This document shows, one piece after another, positions 46,117-56,871 of a stretch of 64,000 nucleotides of DNA (position 1 is the first letter of the stretch; each line of letters begins with the position of its first letter). The stretch is from Nereocystis luetkeana. Lineage: Eukaryota > Sar > Phaeophyceae > Laminariales > Laminariaceae. The position numbers and the translations under genes are program-made. A model generated the notes under the pieces. The model saw nothing but the letters and a program-made list of their open reading frames with translations. It searched no databases and was not told where the DNA came from. The stretch is taken from NCBI GenBank assembly GCA_031213475.1, contig JARUPZ010000012.1:8693727-8757726 (forward strand). Reading direction: 5' to 3'.

Positions 46117-47767
46117 TACGTGACTATGTTGCCATCATGTTGCCTTCAATGACGACCTGGACGTAACATTTCGTTACTACGTGACAGTCAGACCTGAGAT
46201 GACTACTTTGCGATTTTACCGTTTGGGGCTTCCCGGGATCTTCGCTCAAAGCGGAGTTTCTGAGTAACGTAGTGCCAGGTGACTGGTATCCGTTATTAAC
46301 TGGAGTTCAATAGACCGTCTCGTACGCGGGGACACATACAACACCCCCCCGAGAGGGGAGGTTGAGATAGCATCCCCGAAAAAACGCCTCCTTTTTTTTC
46401 AACCTCAGCAACAGGGAATATGTAGGAAGCATCCCCGAAAGAAACGCCTGAAACAAATATGAAGCTCCACCATTACGTCATCCATCTATAACGTGTCACA
46501 ACTCACGTGCGGATCTAAGACAGCAGTAACATAATGTAATGTTCATGTTAGATTGGGGATATCCGTTAGCTGCTACCAGTATTAATTATACTCGTGTTAT
46601 CAATAGCACCAGGTATCTATTTTGCATACGAGCTGTACGAGCTTCGTATTAATATTGCTGCGATGATTTGTCGTTATGTACGTTATTTACCTAACGTGTG
46701 TTACGATGCAATTGTCGTTTCCGCTAAGATCCTAACGTCACGTTACTCTGTACGAGCTACCTGGTATAGACTACTTTTACCTGGGAGTTACGTATGAGGA
46801 TGTAGTGTGGTAACGTACTTACTAACACTGCTTTGTTACCCCAAAACCTAGAAATCGGATAAGGCATTAATAGATACCAGGGTACCAGGTAGTACCGTAA
46901 TGTTCTAAAAATCGTATACCCTAATACGTACCTGGTACGAGCTTAAAGTAACACATTGACGTTGTGTTACTTCTTGTTGCTGTAGTGTTCTATAGGTCAT
47001 GTTCATTTACGTTATTTTCCCAACGTTTTACGATGCAATTATAGTGTCTTCTGACATCCCAACGTTATGTCACTCGCTACAAGCTACGGACTTGACACAG
47101 TACACTACCAGGTAATTTTTTGTTATTAAATAATCTAGCTATTATTATCTCGATAACATCGCCCGCCGATAGCGTGACGTGCTATTGTAACACTGCTGTC
47201 TTGCCTCAATATCTAGAAATCAGATAAATTAGTAACGCTATGTTGAAAAAAAACGCCGAACCCTTAACATGGATGTGGAACGATAAGTGTTATTATATCC
47301 GAGGTGGGGTATGTTTATATATTTATGGAGAGGCCGCCGCTGTGCTCCTGCTGCTGCTGCCTCAGGTCACACAGCCCAGACATACCGTGTGAGCTCTGCT
47401 GGCGTGCAGAGCAAATTGCTTTCGGTGATGCCGCAATAGCACCAATTGAGCGCGCACGCGCCACCATGCCTGGCAAACCTATATGGGCGCTACTCGCAGC
47501 CTTGGAAGGAAACCCTGAGAAGAACGCCTCAACACCCTGTTCTGAACTCCCTTTTCTGAAAGAGCGCCCCTGAAGTTGACGGCACTGTAGTTTTCAAAAC
47601 TTGTTGCACAGGTGGGCGGCGGTTACTACAGTTGCACTACCCCACGAGTCGTACAAGTACATGCGCTTCGTACACCCTCGCCCTCTCTAATCATGACCAT
47701 CTCCGCCCCCCCCGCCTTCACGCCCATCCACGCCCCTCCACGCCGGCACCGGGTTGCTCCGTAATAG
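46117..47767. other. Remainder of intron 1, no gene recognised
   Basis: Scattered TACCTGGTA words (46758, 46883, 46929, 47106). The frame at 47304-47573 lacks recognisable features and splice context. Confidence 0.4.
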
Positions 47768-48416
47768 CGACTTCTCGTACCCCGACCTAGGAGGGACCGA
47801 TGCGGAAGTGAAGCCCGCCACGAACGCCGCTGTGACATTCTCTCCAAAAGTAGGCGGCCGCAAGCGAGGCTTCCCCCTCCCCCAGACCTGCAACTGGGAC
47901 GCCGTCGGCGGGACGTGGGAAAACGCTCAAGCGCACGCCCACGCGCAGCAGGCACAGGCGCATGTGGAAACCCAAGCCCCGCCCCAGCCAGCAGCAGCAG
48001 CAGCAGCAGGAGGAGGGGGAGGAGGAGTAGGAGGAGGAAGATCAACGCCTGCTGGTCTACTGGGCCCAGCGATGGCCGCCGCCGGGTCGAACCATACGTA
48101 CGTGTCGGCGAGCTTGAGGGGTCGTTGCTATGTCGACTCGAAAGCAGCATCGGCGACGACGGCGACTAGTATAGGATCACCGCCGGCGGATTCGGCAAGA
48201 ATCGGTGGCGCATCAGACCGGGAAGGACCACCAGTTGCTGAGGTTGCCGCTGCCCCTAGTGGGAAGGCCGCTGGTACCGGGGGAGGGGGTGGGGGGGGGG
48301 GGGCGCAGAAGGGGCGGCGAGGGGCAGGGGGCGGGGGCGGGGGGGGCGGGAAGCGCCCGCTTAATCCCGACCGTATGGAGCGGAAAGCGTCGCGGGAGAA
48401 GCGGCGGCGAGAGGAG
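47768..48416 (+). CDS. bHLH transcription factor, exon 2
   Basis: Encodes residues 43 (split codon) to 259. From the start: DFSYPDLGG; a His/Gln/Ala-rich run (AQAHAHAQQAQAHVETQ); poly-Ala and two Gly-rich blocks; then KRPLNPDRMERKASREKRRR and EE, which is a nuclear-localisation-like patch plus the bHLH basic region with the conserved E-x-x-R-R core. The frame is closed upstream by TGA at 47694, and there is no in-frame ATG before 47768, so an upstream exon is required. The donor GAG|GTGAGG at 48417 is in phase 0. Reading through into the intron gives an unrelated tail. Length-variable Gly and Ala tracts are usual in brown algal nuclear proteins. Confidence 0.85.
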
Positions 48417-48892
48417 GTGAGGGCCTTGCTTGAGGCTCGTGTGTTCGCGCGTTTGTACCATACCCCGGTACGTTTTGCTGTCGGTATGTTGCATGCAGGT
48501 ATGCAGGTAGTCCTCGTTCTCTGCCCTATAGTAAGACGGCGCCGAGTTAGTATTTGCAACCCATGGACTACTGCTGTAGCACACAAGTGCAGCCCACACG
48601 CCGCTACTGCTGTAGCAGGAGTGTATTTAGTGTTCTCTGTTATCAGTATTATTAATGGTACGACTAGGGTGAGGCGGAGTGCTCAATAGGCCACCCCTCC
48701 TTCTTGTCCGGTCAATACCTCTTGTACCCAGATCCCACCGGGACCTGATCCTGTTTGGCACCCTGCTCCCACTTGGTGGTACAAGCTATATTAGTTGTGC
48801 TATATACGCACTGCCTCAGGCATCTTTGAGAGGTAGTACCGTACGATGACGCAGCTGTAGTCATTATTTTATTATTTTCAGTTTTGTGGTCA

Positions 48893-48976
48893 TCCCTTTT
48901 AGAACCGCAGTCCCGTTTTGGAGACAACCCACTCAAATAACAAGAGGTTTGTCCCGAAAACGGGATTGCAGTCACC
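48893..48976. mobile_element. Palindromic MITE, family 2 (copy 6, right end lost)
   Basis: CCCTTTTAGAACCGCAGTCC with the arm returning as CCCGAAAACGGGATTGCAGT; the terminal CCTAAAAGGG is missing. Confidence 0.78.
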
Positions 48977-49054
48977 CCACCGACCCGAACGCCAACCCTA
49001 TGCAAGTATGATACGCAAGTAACCCGATCCCTGTTACTTGGGCCGGCTCGGGAC

Positions 49055-49235
49055 GCTGCTGTGTGTTTGTTTTCACATTAAGCCGGTATTTCTACCCGTC
49101 GACACCCAGCAGTATCTGTGCCGATTCATCCTATTGGGATACAAACTCCGTGGCCACAAAAACTTCGACACAGCAGAGACACTGCATTGTTGTGCAGTAC
49201 CTGGTACGCAAAGTTGACAATACATTGCCATCCCA
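49055..49235 (+). repeat. Intron-2 repeat J (copy 1)
   Basis: TTTCTACCCGTCGACACCCA, GTGCCGATTCATCC, CGTGGCCACAAAAACTTCGA; four copies, all in intron 2. Confidence 0.7.
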
Positions 49236-49282
49236 TTGTTACTGTCTACGACAGGCACACAGGCACGACATACATGCGATGA

Positions 49283-49361
49283 CGGGGGGGCATGGGGCTC
49301 GAACTCAGGACTCGAACACAAGTAGAATTCGAGGTTAACCACTTGAACCACCGGGGCGACC
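49283..49361 (-). mobile_element. SINE S1 tRNA-like head only (copy 5)
   Basis: Reverse complement of GGTCGCCCCGGTGGTTCAAG...GAGTTCGAGCCCC. Body and tail are missing; a family-1 MITE starts where the head ends. Confidence 0.75.
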
Positions 49362-49478
49362 GGTAAATAGGACCAAATACTGGTATTGTTATCAATAGCA
49401 AAAATAGGGAACTACCTGGTATATAGGCGTTTCTGCGTATCTTACCGTAGGTCCTATTTAATATGGCCCCCCGTATTA
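49362..49478. mobile_element. TA-type MITE, family 1 (copy l, left end lost)
   Basis: Starts at TAAATAGGACCAAATA and ends TTTAATATGGCCCCCCGTAT. Two insertion-like words: CTGGTA after AAATA (about 49379) and CCTGGTA at 49413-49421, at different TAs of the body. Confidence 0.82.
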
Positions 49479-49632
49479 GCAATCCAGATCCGTCGAGAGA
49501 TAAAGAGGAAGAAACGAAGAAACACATGGAAGACAAAAGAAGGAAATACGTCAGAAGAAAAGAAGAGGAACAAAAAAGGAAAACAAAATGCCGTGCACCC
49601 CTGGAGATGTGATAAGACAAAAGAAAACACCT

Positions 49633-49741
49633 TGACCCTTTTTAGGGCAAAAATTTGCTGTCGTCCCGTTTTGGGGACAAACTAGTTGGCATTTGACTGG
49701 TTTCTCCCCGAGGATGGGACTGCGGTCCTAAAAGGGTCAAG
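49633..49741. mobile_element. Palindromic MITE, family 2 (copy 7)
   Basis: TTGACCCTTTTTAGGG to CTGCGGTCCTAAAAGGGTCAA; outermost bases TTGACCC/GGGTCAA are inverted. Confidence 0.82.
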
Positions 49742-50154
49742 AGAGCACAATAAAAGTAAAGTCAAACAAAGTACGTACGTAGGACTATAGAGTAGGGACG
49801 AAAGCGAAGGACAGGCGAACGGAAGCACAACAAAAGCACCCTTCAGGCAGCAAACTGCAGTATGTGAGACGGGTAGCGCTAACAGGTTCTACCTTGGTAC
49901 GGCAGTAGTCGGTCTGGGTACCTTGCTACCCTGTCTGCCGTCTCCTTCCTGCTTTCGTCAACGGCGGTTCCCTGTATACGGCCGCCATCCCCGTTCTCTT
50001 CGACGCCACCCAGATAGAACGTAGGTGTGGCGTGGCGGTGTGGCGCTCTCTACTCGATTTCGCCAAGTCATCGTGCCAAACACGAAGAAAGACAAAGAAC
50101 GAACGAAAGGAAGAAAGAAAGGAGTAAATAAAAAGGGTGGCCTGGAAAGACTTG

Positions 50155-50480
50155 CTTGCTTTGTTCGTGTGCTGTTGTCCTTTCTACCCGTCGACATTCG
50201 GCACAAGTGTCCGTACCGATTTTTCAATCCTAGGGAGACAGGGAGACTAGCTCTGTGGCCACAAAACTACGACGCGTCAGAGATACTCCAATAATATAGG
50301 ACATTGTTATGCAGTGAGCAGGGTAGACAAGGCAATGCCATGCCGTCGTGTGTGTGTACTCCACATTAAAGCGCTCTTTCTACCCGTCGGCATCCAGCAC
50401 AACCAGTGTCCGCGCCGATTCTTCAATTCTAGAGAGATACGAACAAGTTCTGTGGTCACAAAACTACGCCACAGATTTTG
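50155..50480 (+). repeat. Intron-2 repeat J (copies 2 and 3, tandem)
   Basis: Two adjacent units, 50155-50345 and 50348-50480, each with TTTCTACCCGTCG, TGTCCG(T/C)(A/G)CCGATT and CTCTGTGGCCACAAAACTAC-like words. Confidence 0.72.
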
Positions 50481-50489
50481 TGTTCTCGT

Positions 50490-50692
50490 ACCCGGTACGC
50501 TGGCATTTCACTTGCTTGACACTTGAATTTTGCGATTATTTTATGTTTTTCTGTCTTCCTCTGTCTCACAGTCTGGCTTATGTACAGAATCTCAGTATAT
50601 CTCTATTATAGGAAAGGCATCAGGACGCTGATGAAGCTGGGTAGAAAGGACGATTTCATTTGAAGACAACAACAACAACAACAACAACAACA
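50490..50692 (+). repeat. Intron-2 repeat K (copy 1) with (CAA)n
   Basis: CACTTGCTTGACACTTG, CTCTGTCTCACAGTCTGG, GATGAAGCTGGGTAGAAAGG, ending in GAAGACAACAACAACAAC. It follows J directly and recurs at 54648-54830. Confidence 0.68.
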
Positions 50693-50865
50693 ACAGAGAC
50701 ACTACGTTGCCACGTAGGCAGTAAGCACAGCAGTAGACAGCAGCGCACTACATACACATGCTCTAAACTGTGAAATACCTGGTAGAGAAGTAGTACTGGA
50801 TGTCGACGAGTAGCAAGAACGGTTTCATGTGAAGGACACACACACAGACAAGAGACAGACGCATG

Positions 50866-51225
50866 CCGGTCGCCCCGGTGGTTCAAGTGGTTAGCCTCGA
50901 ATTCTACTTGTTTGAGTCCTGGGTTCGATCCCCAGGTGGGTCGGACTTTGACTTTATTTGCAAAAATAAAAAATAAAAAAAGGATTCAATTGTTGAGAGC
51001 GCCTTGCAGCGTGGGTAGGCACAATTCGATGCGAGTCGACGAGGGAAGAAAAGGCTGAAATCTTCTCGCGATAAAAATGAAGGCACGTACCGTAGCGGGA
51101 AGGGGGGAGAAGAGCCTGCTATGTGACCCCGGATCTGAGTTACGAGTTGGAAGGAGAGAGGGAAGAAGATGTGCGAAGATAATGAATGGGATGAGAAAAT
51201 AAAAAAAATAAAAAAATTGTCATCA
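50866..51225 (+). mobile_element. tRNA-derived SINE, family S1 (copy 6, full length)
   Basis: Head GGTCGCCCCGGTGGTTCAAG with GGGTTCGATCCCC, body, then an A-rich tail AAAATAAAAAAAATAAAAAA. Sense to the host gene. Confidence 0.88.
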
Positions 51226-51455
51226 TCGTACCCCTGGATATCATGGGACAGGCACGAGATACGTACACATTTCATAAAAAAAGAGAGAAAACACGAGAAA
51301 CAAAAAGAGCAATAAAAAAGCAAATCGGATGAAGAAAAGAAAAAGACTGCCGTACTATCTCTTATGTATACTCGTAGAGGTTGTGCTGTCGCTTATGGGG
51401 CTTCCGAGTCGGAGGGGACTATAAGTCGTTTGAGCCGCGTACGAACGTACCAGGT

Positions 51456-51556
51456 TGTTGTTGTTGTTCTCACATTAACTCACAATTCAATGCAGTCCGT
51501 GGTCGCAGGACAGGCTCCAATAACTCTGGAGTGGAAGAAATACCTCAAGTAAAAAC
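51456..51556 (+). repeat. Repeat I (copy 2)
   Basis: GTTGTTGTTGTTCTCACATT and GGCTCCAATAACTCTGGAGT, as at 44894-44998. Confidence 0.7.
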
Positions 51557-51905
51557 AGAGGCAAAAACAAAAAACAAGCATACGCATTCCACCACTGCGG
51601 ACACCAGGGAAGCAAAAAGGAGACTATTAATAGCAGACAAAAACCTAAAAAAGAAGATGAAGCTAAGCAAAAAAAAAAAAAAACGAACAAACAAAACAAA
51701 AACAGACGCAGATAGCAAAACGCAAAAAAAAGGCAAAACGGACCATACTAACAAAGACACAAAGAGGTACAAACGGGATTGAAAGAAAAATGAAAAAAAA
51801 GAAGGGACAAAAAAGCGATAATCACGGGCGGGGGGGAAAGAAAATACGAAAGGCAGGCACTGGAGCATACAGACTCGCAAAGTTGCCCAGATGGCACCAT
51901 GCTAG

Positions 51906-52256
51906 TTACTTTTTTTTCTTTTTTTTTTTCCATCCCATTCATTATCTTCGCACATCTTCTTCTCTCTCTCCTTCCAACTCGTAACTCAGATCCGGGGTCA
52001 CATAGTAGGCTCTTCTCCCCCCTTCCCGCTACGGTACATGCCTTCATTTTTTATCGCGAGAAGATTTCAGCCTTTTCTTCCCTCGTCGACTCGCATCGAA
52101 TTGTGCCTACCCACGCTGCAAGGCGCTCTCAACAATTGAATCCCTTTTTTATATTTTTGCAAATAAAGTCAAAGTCCGACCCTCCTGGGGCTCGAACCCA
52201 GGACTCAAACAAGTAGAATTCGAGGTTAACCACTTGAACCACCGGGGCGACCGGGT
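51906..52256 (-). mobile_element. tRNA-derived SINE, family S1 (copy 7, full length)
   Basis: T-rich tail at 51908-51931, then reverse body and head ending CCGGGGCGACCGG. Antisense to the host gene. Confidence 0.88.
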
Positions 52257-52974
52257 ATATAATATACTCATGCCCTTTCAGCTTTAGCCAACCAGAGTAG
52301 CTTAGCAACTATGAAACCTTACGCGTACGTAGGAAGATCCGCCATCAGTACTGCAACTACTACTGGCAGCTGGCAGCCGAACGTGGCCAATTAACATCGG
52401 CGCAGGCAGCAGCAGCAGCAGCAAGCGGGTACGTACGAAGCATAATAGGTGTAACCATGGTTCCGATGTTCCGATGGTCGCTAATAACTACCGGTATCAA
52501 TATCATTATCAAACAATCAAACGCACAGCAGTTGAAGGTGCGAGTGTTGTTGACATTTACATGTGAACGTTATTTCTTAGGTGAAGCTGAAGGCAACTCG
52601 GTGGAAAATGACAAAATGACGTGAAAACCGATAGGGTACGACGTACGTACGTACATACCTACGATGTAAGAATTTCGAGTTTAGGCTTGGACGTTTCGGC
52701 TCCGAGCTCACTAAAAAAAACTCAATTCCGCACGTGGAAACCTCTTCTTTTCGGTGCTGTTGGTTGTTCGTAGCTAGTTGTTCGTTGTTTCTTGTTTACT
52801 CTGTGAATGTACGTAAAATTACAATACTGATATTTCAGCGATGTATGTATATGTACGAACGGTGATGTACGTCAGCCGGAAGTTCGACCGATTGAGTGAT
52901 TGATTTTCAGCCTTGCAAGCTCAATAATCGAGATTTTGAAGATATAGTTCGACCGTGGTCGGGTAAAAGAGTTG
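52257..52974. other. Intron 2, no gene recognised
   Basis: ACGTACGTA-rich DNA around 52640. Nothing else stands out. Confidence 0.35.
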
Positions 52975-53135
52975 TGTTGTGCGTGTTCTTCACATTTAAC
53001 TCGTTCTTTCTAGCCGTCGACATCCAGCACGACCAGTGTCCGTGCCGATTCAAGAAGAGATGCAAGTTCTGTGGTCAAGCTGTGACAGAGATACTCTCGC
53101 ACATTGTTCAGCAGAGTAGACAATGCGATGCCTTA
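52975..53135 (+). repeat. Intron-2 repeat J (copy 4)
   Basis: CTTTCTAGCCGTCGACATCC, CAGTGTCCGTGCCGATTC, GTAGACAATGCGATGCC. Confidence 0.7.
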
Positions 53136-53279
53136 GTCTACAAAAAAATGAAATACAAAACACGTCAGGGATCGCGAATTTTTTCATCAACGTATCTCAG
53201 AATCTGCTATTACCAGGTATTAATAGTGTTGTAGTGTGCGAGTCTACACTTGTAGACATATATAGTGTAATACACTCCG

Positions 53280-53592
53280 GTCCGGTCGCCCCGGTGATTC
53301 AAGTGGTTAACCTCGAATTCTACTTGTTTGAGTCCTGGGTTCGAGCCCCAGGTGGGTCGGACTTTGACTTTATTTGCAAAAATAAAAAAGGGATTCAATT
53401 GTTGAGAGCGCCTTGCAGCGTGGGTAGGCACAATTCGATGCGAGTCGACGAGGGAAGAAAAGGCTGAAATCTTCTCGCGATAAAAATGAAGGCACGTACC
53501 GTAGCGGGAAGGGGGGAGAAGAGCCTGCTATGTGACCCCGGATCTGAGTTACGAGTTGGAAGGAAAGAGAGAAGAAGATGTGCGAAGATAAG
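53280..53592 (+). mobile_element. tRNA-derived SINE, family S1 (copy 8, tail missing)
   Basis: Head GGTCGCCCCGGTGATTCAAG, B-box GGGTTCGAGCCCC, full body to GATGTGCGAAGATAA; no A-tail follows. Confidence 0.87.
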
Positions 53593-53650
53593 TTGTACCC
53601 CTATTAATAGATTACGCACATACTGCTGTATACCGGGTACAACTATTAAT

Positions 53651-53757
53651 ATTTCGGGGGGCCATAGTAAATAGGACCTACGGGGCTCACATAAACCTAT
53701 ACATTTCTCTATTTTTAAGAACACTATTTGGTCCTACTTCCTATGGTCCTCTGTAAT
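53651..53757. mobile_element. TA-type MITE, family 1 (copy m)
   Basis: ATTTCGGGGGGCCATAGTAA and CTATGGTCCTCTGTAATT; decayed ends. Its GTAAATAGGACCTACGG is the uninterrupted form of the insertion site in copy d. Confidence 0.82.
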
Positions 53758-53845
53758 TTTATACCAGGTAGTGTATAACTATTAAATATTATACCTGGTG
53801 TGTTTGCACCGTCGTCCCGGTGGTATGGTGGTCAACCTCGAAAAC

Positions 53846-53951
53846 TACACGGGGGGGCATAGTTAATAGGACCTATGGTGCACATAAAAACCTATATTTC
53901 ACCATTTTTACTAACAATGTTTGGTCCTATTAACTATGGCCCCCCATAATA
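53846..53951. mobile_element. TA-type MITE, family 1 (copy n) inside S3
   Basis: ACACGGGGGGGCATAGTTAA to AACTATGGCCCCCCATAATA; it splits the tRNA-like head of S3 between A-box and B-box. Confidence 0.85.
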
Positions 53952-54065
53952 CCATAATGTCGAAAACTGCTATAATTAATACCGTAAGGTCGAAGGCAGG
54001 GTTTGGGTTTCGAGCCCCGCCATCTTGTGGGTTCAATATTTTGAAGAAAATTGACTGCTGAGAGC

Positions 54066-54245
54066 AACAGATGTCGGGAGACAGGACTTTCATCCCTCGA
54101 CAGACAGCGGCTTTGCCTTGACATGCCGTGACTGACACCAAAATACTATAATACCAGGTAGGTTTTAGCCTGGAACACTTCGGCCCTATATACACCCTTT
54201 ACAGCGCATGTTTTTCCTTGCTTGACATGCCTCCCGACATCTTTG
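54066..54245. mobile_element. MULE-type MITE, family E (copy 4) with 9-bp TSD
   Basis: Ends AACAGATGTCGGGAGACAGG and TGCCTCCCGACATCTTTG; flanked by GCTGAGAGC at 54057-54065 and 54246-54254. At 54152 it carries TACCAGGTA before GGTTTTAG, where copies 1 and 3 have a plain TTA or CTA. Confidence 0.87.
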
Positions 54246-54647
54246 GCTGAGAGCGCATAGCGTGGGTTTAGGCGCGTTTTCGACGCGAGTGGACGAGCGA
54301 ATAGCCTGGAACACTTCGGCCCTATATACACCCTTCACAGCGCATGTTTTTCCTTGCTTGACATGCCTCCCGACATCTTTGGCTGAGAGCGCATAGCGTG
54401 GGTTTAGGCGCGTTTTCGACGCGAGTGGACGAGCGAAAAAAAGTGCTGCACCCTTTTCGCGAAAAAAATGCCTTCCAAGGCAAGAAGTGTCGTGGGGTGG
54501 AGGGAGGAGAGCCTACTGGGTGACCCCGGATCTGAGTTAGGAAATAGGAAGGAGAGGGGCGAAGAGAAGAAATGGGACGGGAAATACCAGATACTGCTGT
54601 ACCAGGTACATGTTTGGCATACCAGGTATAATACCAGGTACTTACTT

Positions 54648-54830
54648 CCTTGCTTGACATTTGGACAATTGCGTTTTTTTTTCTTGTTTTTGGTCTTGCT
54701 CTGTCTCACAGCAGTCTGTGACCACAGAATCAGTACGCATCTCTCTAGGATAAGGAGTCAGGACGAGACGCTGGGTATGAAGCTGAGTAGAAAGGGCGAT
54801 TTACTGCTGTGAAGAATGTGAAGACAACAC
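54648..54830 (+). repeat. Intron-2 repeat K (copy 2)
   Basis: CCTTGCTTGACATTTGGACA, GCTCTGTCTCACAGCAGTCT, GAAGCTGAGTAGAAAGGGCG; matches 50490-50692. Confidence 0.65.
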
Positions 54831-54934
54831 ATACGTACATTGTTTTAGTTTGGGCAAAGGCCCAAAATTGGTATATGCCTACGCCTTTTTGAGCCAATTA
54901 TACGTAGGCACACTGCGTACACCTTTGGCCTCGG

Positions 54935-55600
54935 GAAAAGGATCCCTCTGGTCCTCCCTCTGATTGGCCAGCGCCCTATCGTACCTTTTGTTGGCTGAGC
55001 GTTCCAGGTACACCTCTTTTGTGTCTGCTCGAGCTGGGCTTCACCCGTACCTGGCCATAACTGTACCCGTTGGTGGCTAAACCTGTACTGTCAAAGGGCA
55101 TCTTGCGTCTCCTATTAATAGCTATTACGGGGGACCATAGTTAACAGGACCTATGGTATACATAAAAACCTACATGTTTAACCATTTTTACTAACAATAT
55201 TTGGTCCTGTTAACTGTGGCCCCCCCCGTAATAACAGCCCGGTTTGTCAAACTGGGCTTACTGAGTGTGCAGTATTGACAATAGGACAACACATGATCCC
55301 CCGAAAAAAACATGCGAGTTCGCAATTTCGTTTTTTTTTTTCTTGACAAGACCGGGTCTCCACCTGATCCCGACGGCCGTGTGTAGCCGTATCACAGCCT
55401 TCAGTTTTTTTTCCCCCAAGAAAAGGGTTCAATTGAGAGCCAATTTGTTTGTACGATTGGAACCAAAAATAGGTGCCACCCAACTTGCAGACACAGAGAG
55501 GCGTCTCTGTGCCTTAAATCTTCCAGCCATCCGTCGGTACGATCGGGCGTTTGCCAATCAGAGAGAGGGCCAGGAGGCCTTTGCTCCCGAGTGAAAATAT
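54935..55600. mobile_element. Inverted-repeat element L with a nested MITE
   Basis: The left arm (TTTGGCCTCGGGAAAAGGAT, CCTCTGATTGGCCAGCGCCC, TTTTGTGTCTGCTCGAGCTG) returns inverted at the right (GCAGACACAGAGAGGCGTCT, GGGCGTTTGCCAATCAGAGA, AGGCCTTTGCTCCCGAG). The arms exceed 100 bp with many mismatches. MITE o lies in the loop. No ORF of note. Confidence 0.65.
55123..55233. mobile_element. TA-type MITE, family 1 (copy o)
   Basis: TATTACGGGGGACCATAGTT and AACTGTGGCCCCCCCCGTAA, nested in element L. Confidence 0.9.
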
Positions 55601-55672
55601 GACGTGTACCTATAAATGGTTTAAAATGCCTAGGTGTACCTATTTTGTTTTTTTTTTGTCTTTTCTTTGGTT

Positions 55673-55768
55673 CAACCCTTTTAGAACCGCAATTCCGTTT
55701 TGGGGACAAACCACTCAAATTTCAAGTAGTTTATCCCCAAAACGGGACTGCGGTCCTAGAGGGGTTAA
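55673..55768. mobile_element. Palindromic MITE, family 2 (copy 8)
   Basis: CAACCCTTTTAGAACCGCAA and GACTGCGGTCCTAGAGGGGT. One of the best-preserved hairpins of the family. Confidence 0.88.
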
Positions 55769-56537
55769 GGGCGAGCGGAGGGGCGATTAAAAACAACACG
55801 AAATTATCGGTAAGGGAGGCATGCTCCGTGACTCTTGGTTGGTACCGATATGTGCCAAGGTGGCGATTGGCGATTGGTCATCTGCTGCTGCTGTGCTGGT
55901 ATGCGTCTGTTTTTTTTTTTTTCGTCTGCGTTACGTCGGCCTCCGTCGTGCGGTGAACTTCCAAAATTGCACGAGCAAGCAACTATTATGAATCCGCGCG
56001 ATCTCTCACGTGCGTGAGCAATAACACCAGTACGCACGCGCAAGTATCTATCTGTACGTTCTTTTGCATTGATACAGCAACAGTAGTGTTACTACTCTCT
56101 CTCTGTTGCTGTGTCATGACGGCGGGTGTTCGCTTGTCCTTCACATGGAACCGCCGTTCTTCCTAAGCACGGTGAAAAATGACGCACAGCGCACAACATT
56201 CGCCGTGTGTGCTTTCCCCGTGGCTATCGTATACGACTACCTCTATTTTGGTTGATCGTTCGTGCTTCCGAGTGCTGCACTGCTATTCTAACAATGCCGT
56301 ATTTTTCTATTAATAGGTTGTGACGCACGAGTACATGTGTCGGTACATTCTGCGATGAAGCCCCAACTGCTGCTGCTGCTGCTGTGCTAAAGCTGTACCA
56401 ACTCTTAAGGTTGTAACACCTATCAATACCAGTGTTGTTACGGCCCACAGGGGGTCGACAGACTCACTCCACCTGCTCAGTGCGGCTTTTTCACTTTTTT
56501 CACTTTTTTCACTTTTGACTCGTACGTACGATACTAC
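55769..56537. other. Intron 2, no gene recognised
   Basis: Mixed DNA with a triple CACTTTTTT direct repeat near 56485-56515. Confidence 0.35.
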
Positions 56538-56646
56538 TATTACGGGGGACCATAGTTAATAGGACCAAATATTGTTAGTAAAAATTGTTAAATATATAGG
56601 TTTTTATCTATACCATAGGTCCTATTAACTATGGTCCCCCGTAATA
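56538..56646. mobile_element. TA-type MITE, family 1 (copy p)
   Basis: TATTACGGGGGACCATAGTT and CTATGGTCCCCCGTAATA; body AAATATATAGGTTTTTATC, the unfilled counterpart of copy k. Confidence 0.92.
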
Positions 56647-56871
56647 CTGCTCCTGTACTTTCTCACCACGTACGTACGTGCGGTACGATTATATTTTTTT
56701 CATATTAATAGTGCTTTCCTGCCTTTTTTCTGTTGACGCTGCTGTTAATCGTAATACCAGGTAACAATTACTGCTGTTCCCAACACTTGGAAATCGCATC
56801 GTAGCCGTGAGTAGTGCAGCATCCTTTTTGCTACAGCCGTACCAGGCATATAGCAATTGTTTTAACCCTTC

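Larger units (their letters stand above)
40538..47767 (+). other. Intron 1 of the bHLH gene (7,230 bp, GT-AG)
   Basis: Donor GTGAGT and acceptor TAATAG, phase 2. It is filled with transposon remains: SINE S1d, a second SINE type, a Tc1/mariner pseudogene, MITE families 1 and 2 and a hAT-like element. The pyrimidine-rich tract before the acceptor lies at 47683-47740. Confidence 0.7.
53812..54600 (+). mobile_element. SINE, third head type (S3), interrupted three times
   Basis: Head GTCGTCCCGGTGGTATGGTG (53812); B-box GGGTTTCGAGCCCCGCC (about 54005); body CTGAGAGCGCATAGCGTGGG (54247) to GTGACCCCGGATCTGAG (54520) and GGAAGGAGAGGGGCG. Between these lie MITE n (53846-53951), MULE-type MITE E (54066-54245) and a 136-bp tandem duplication (54166-54301 and 54302-54437, one difference noticed). 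Body words are homologous to S1. Confidence 0.75.

Noticed and set aside
47304..47573. Cys-rich 89-codon + strand frame upstream of exon 2, considered as the first exon
   Set aside because: No suitable donor in phase with the 47768 acceptor, no similarity to a transactivation region; the 40410 exon fits phase and donor consensus.
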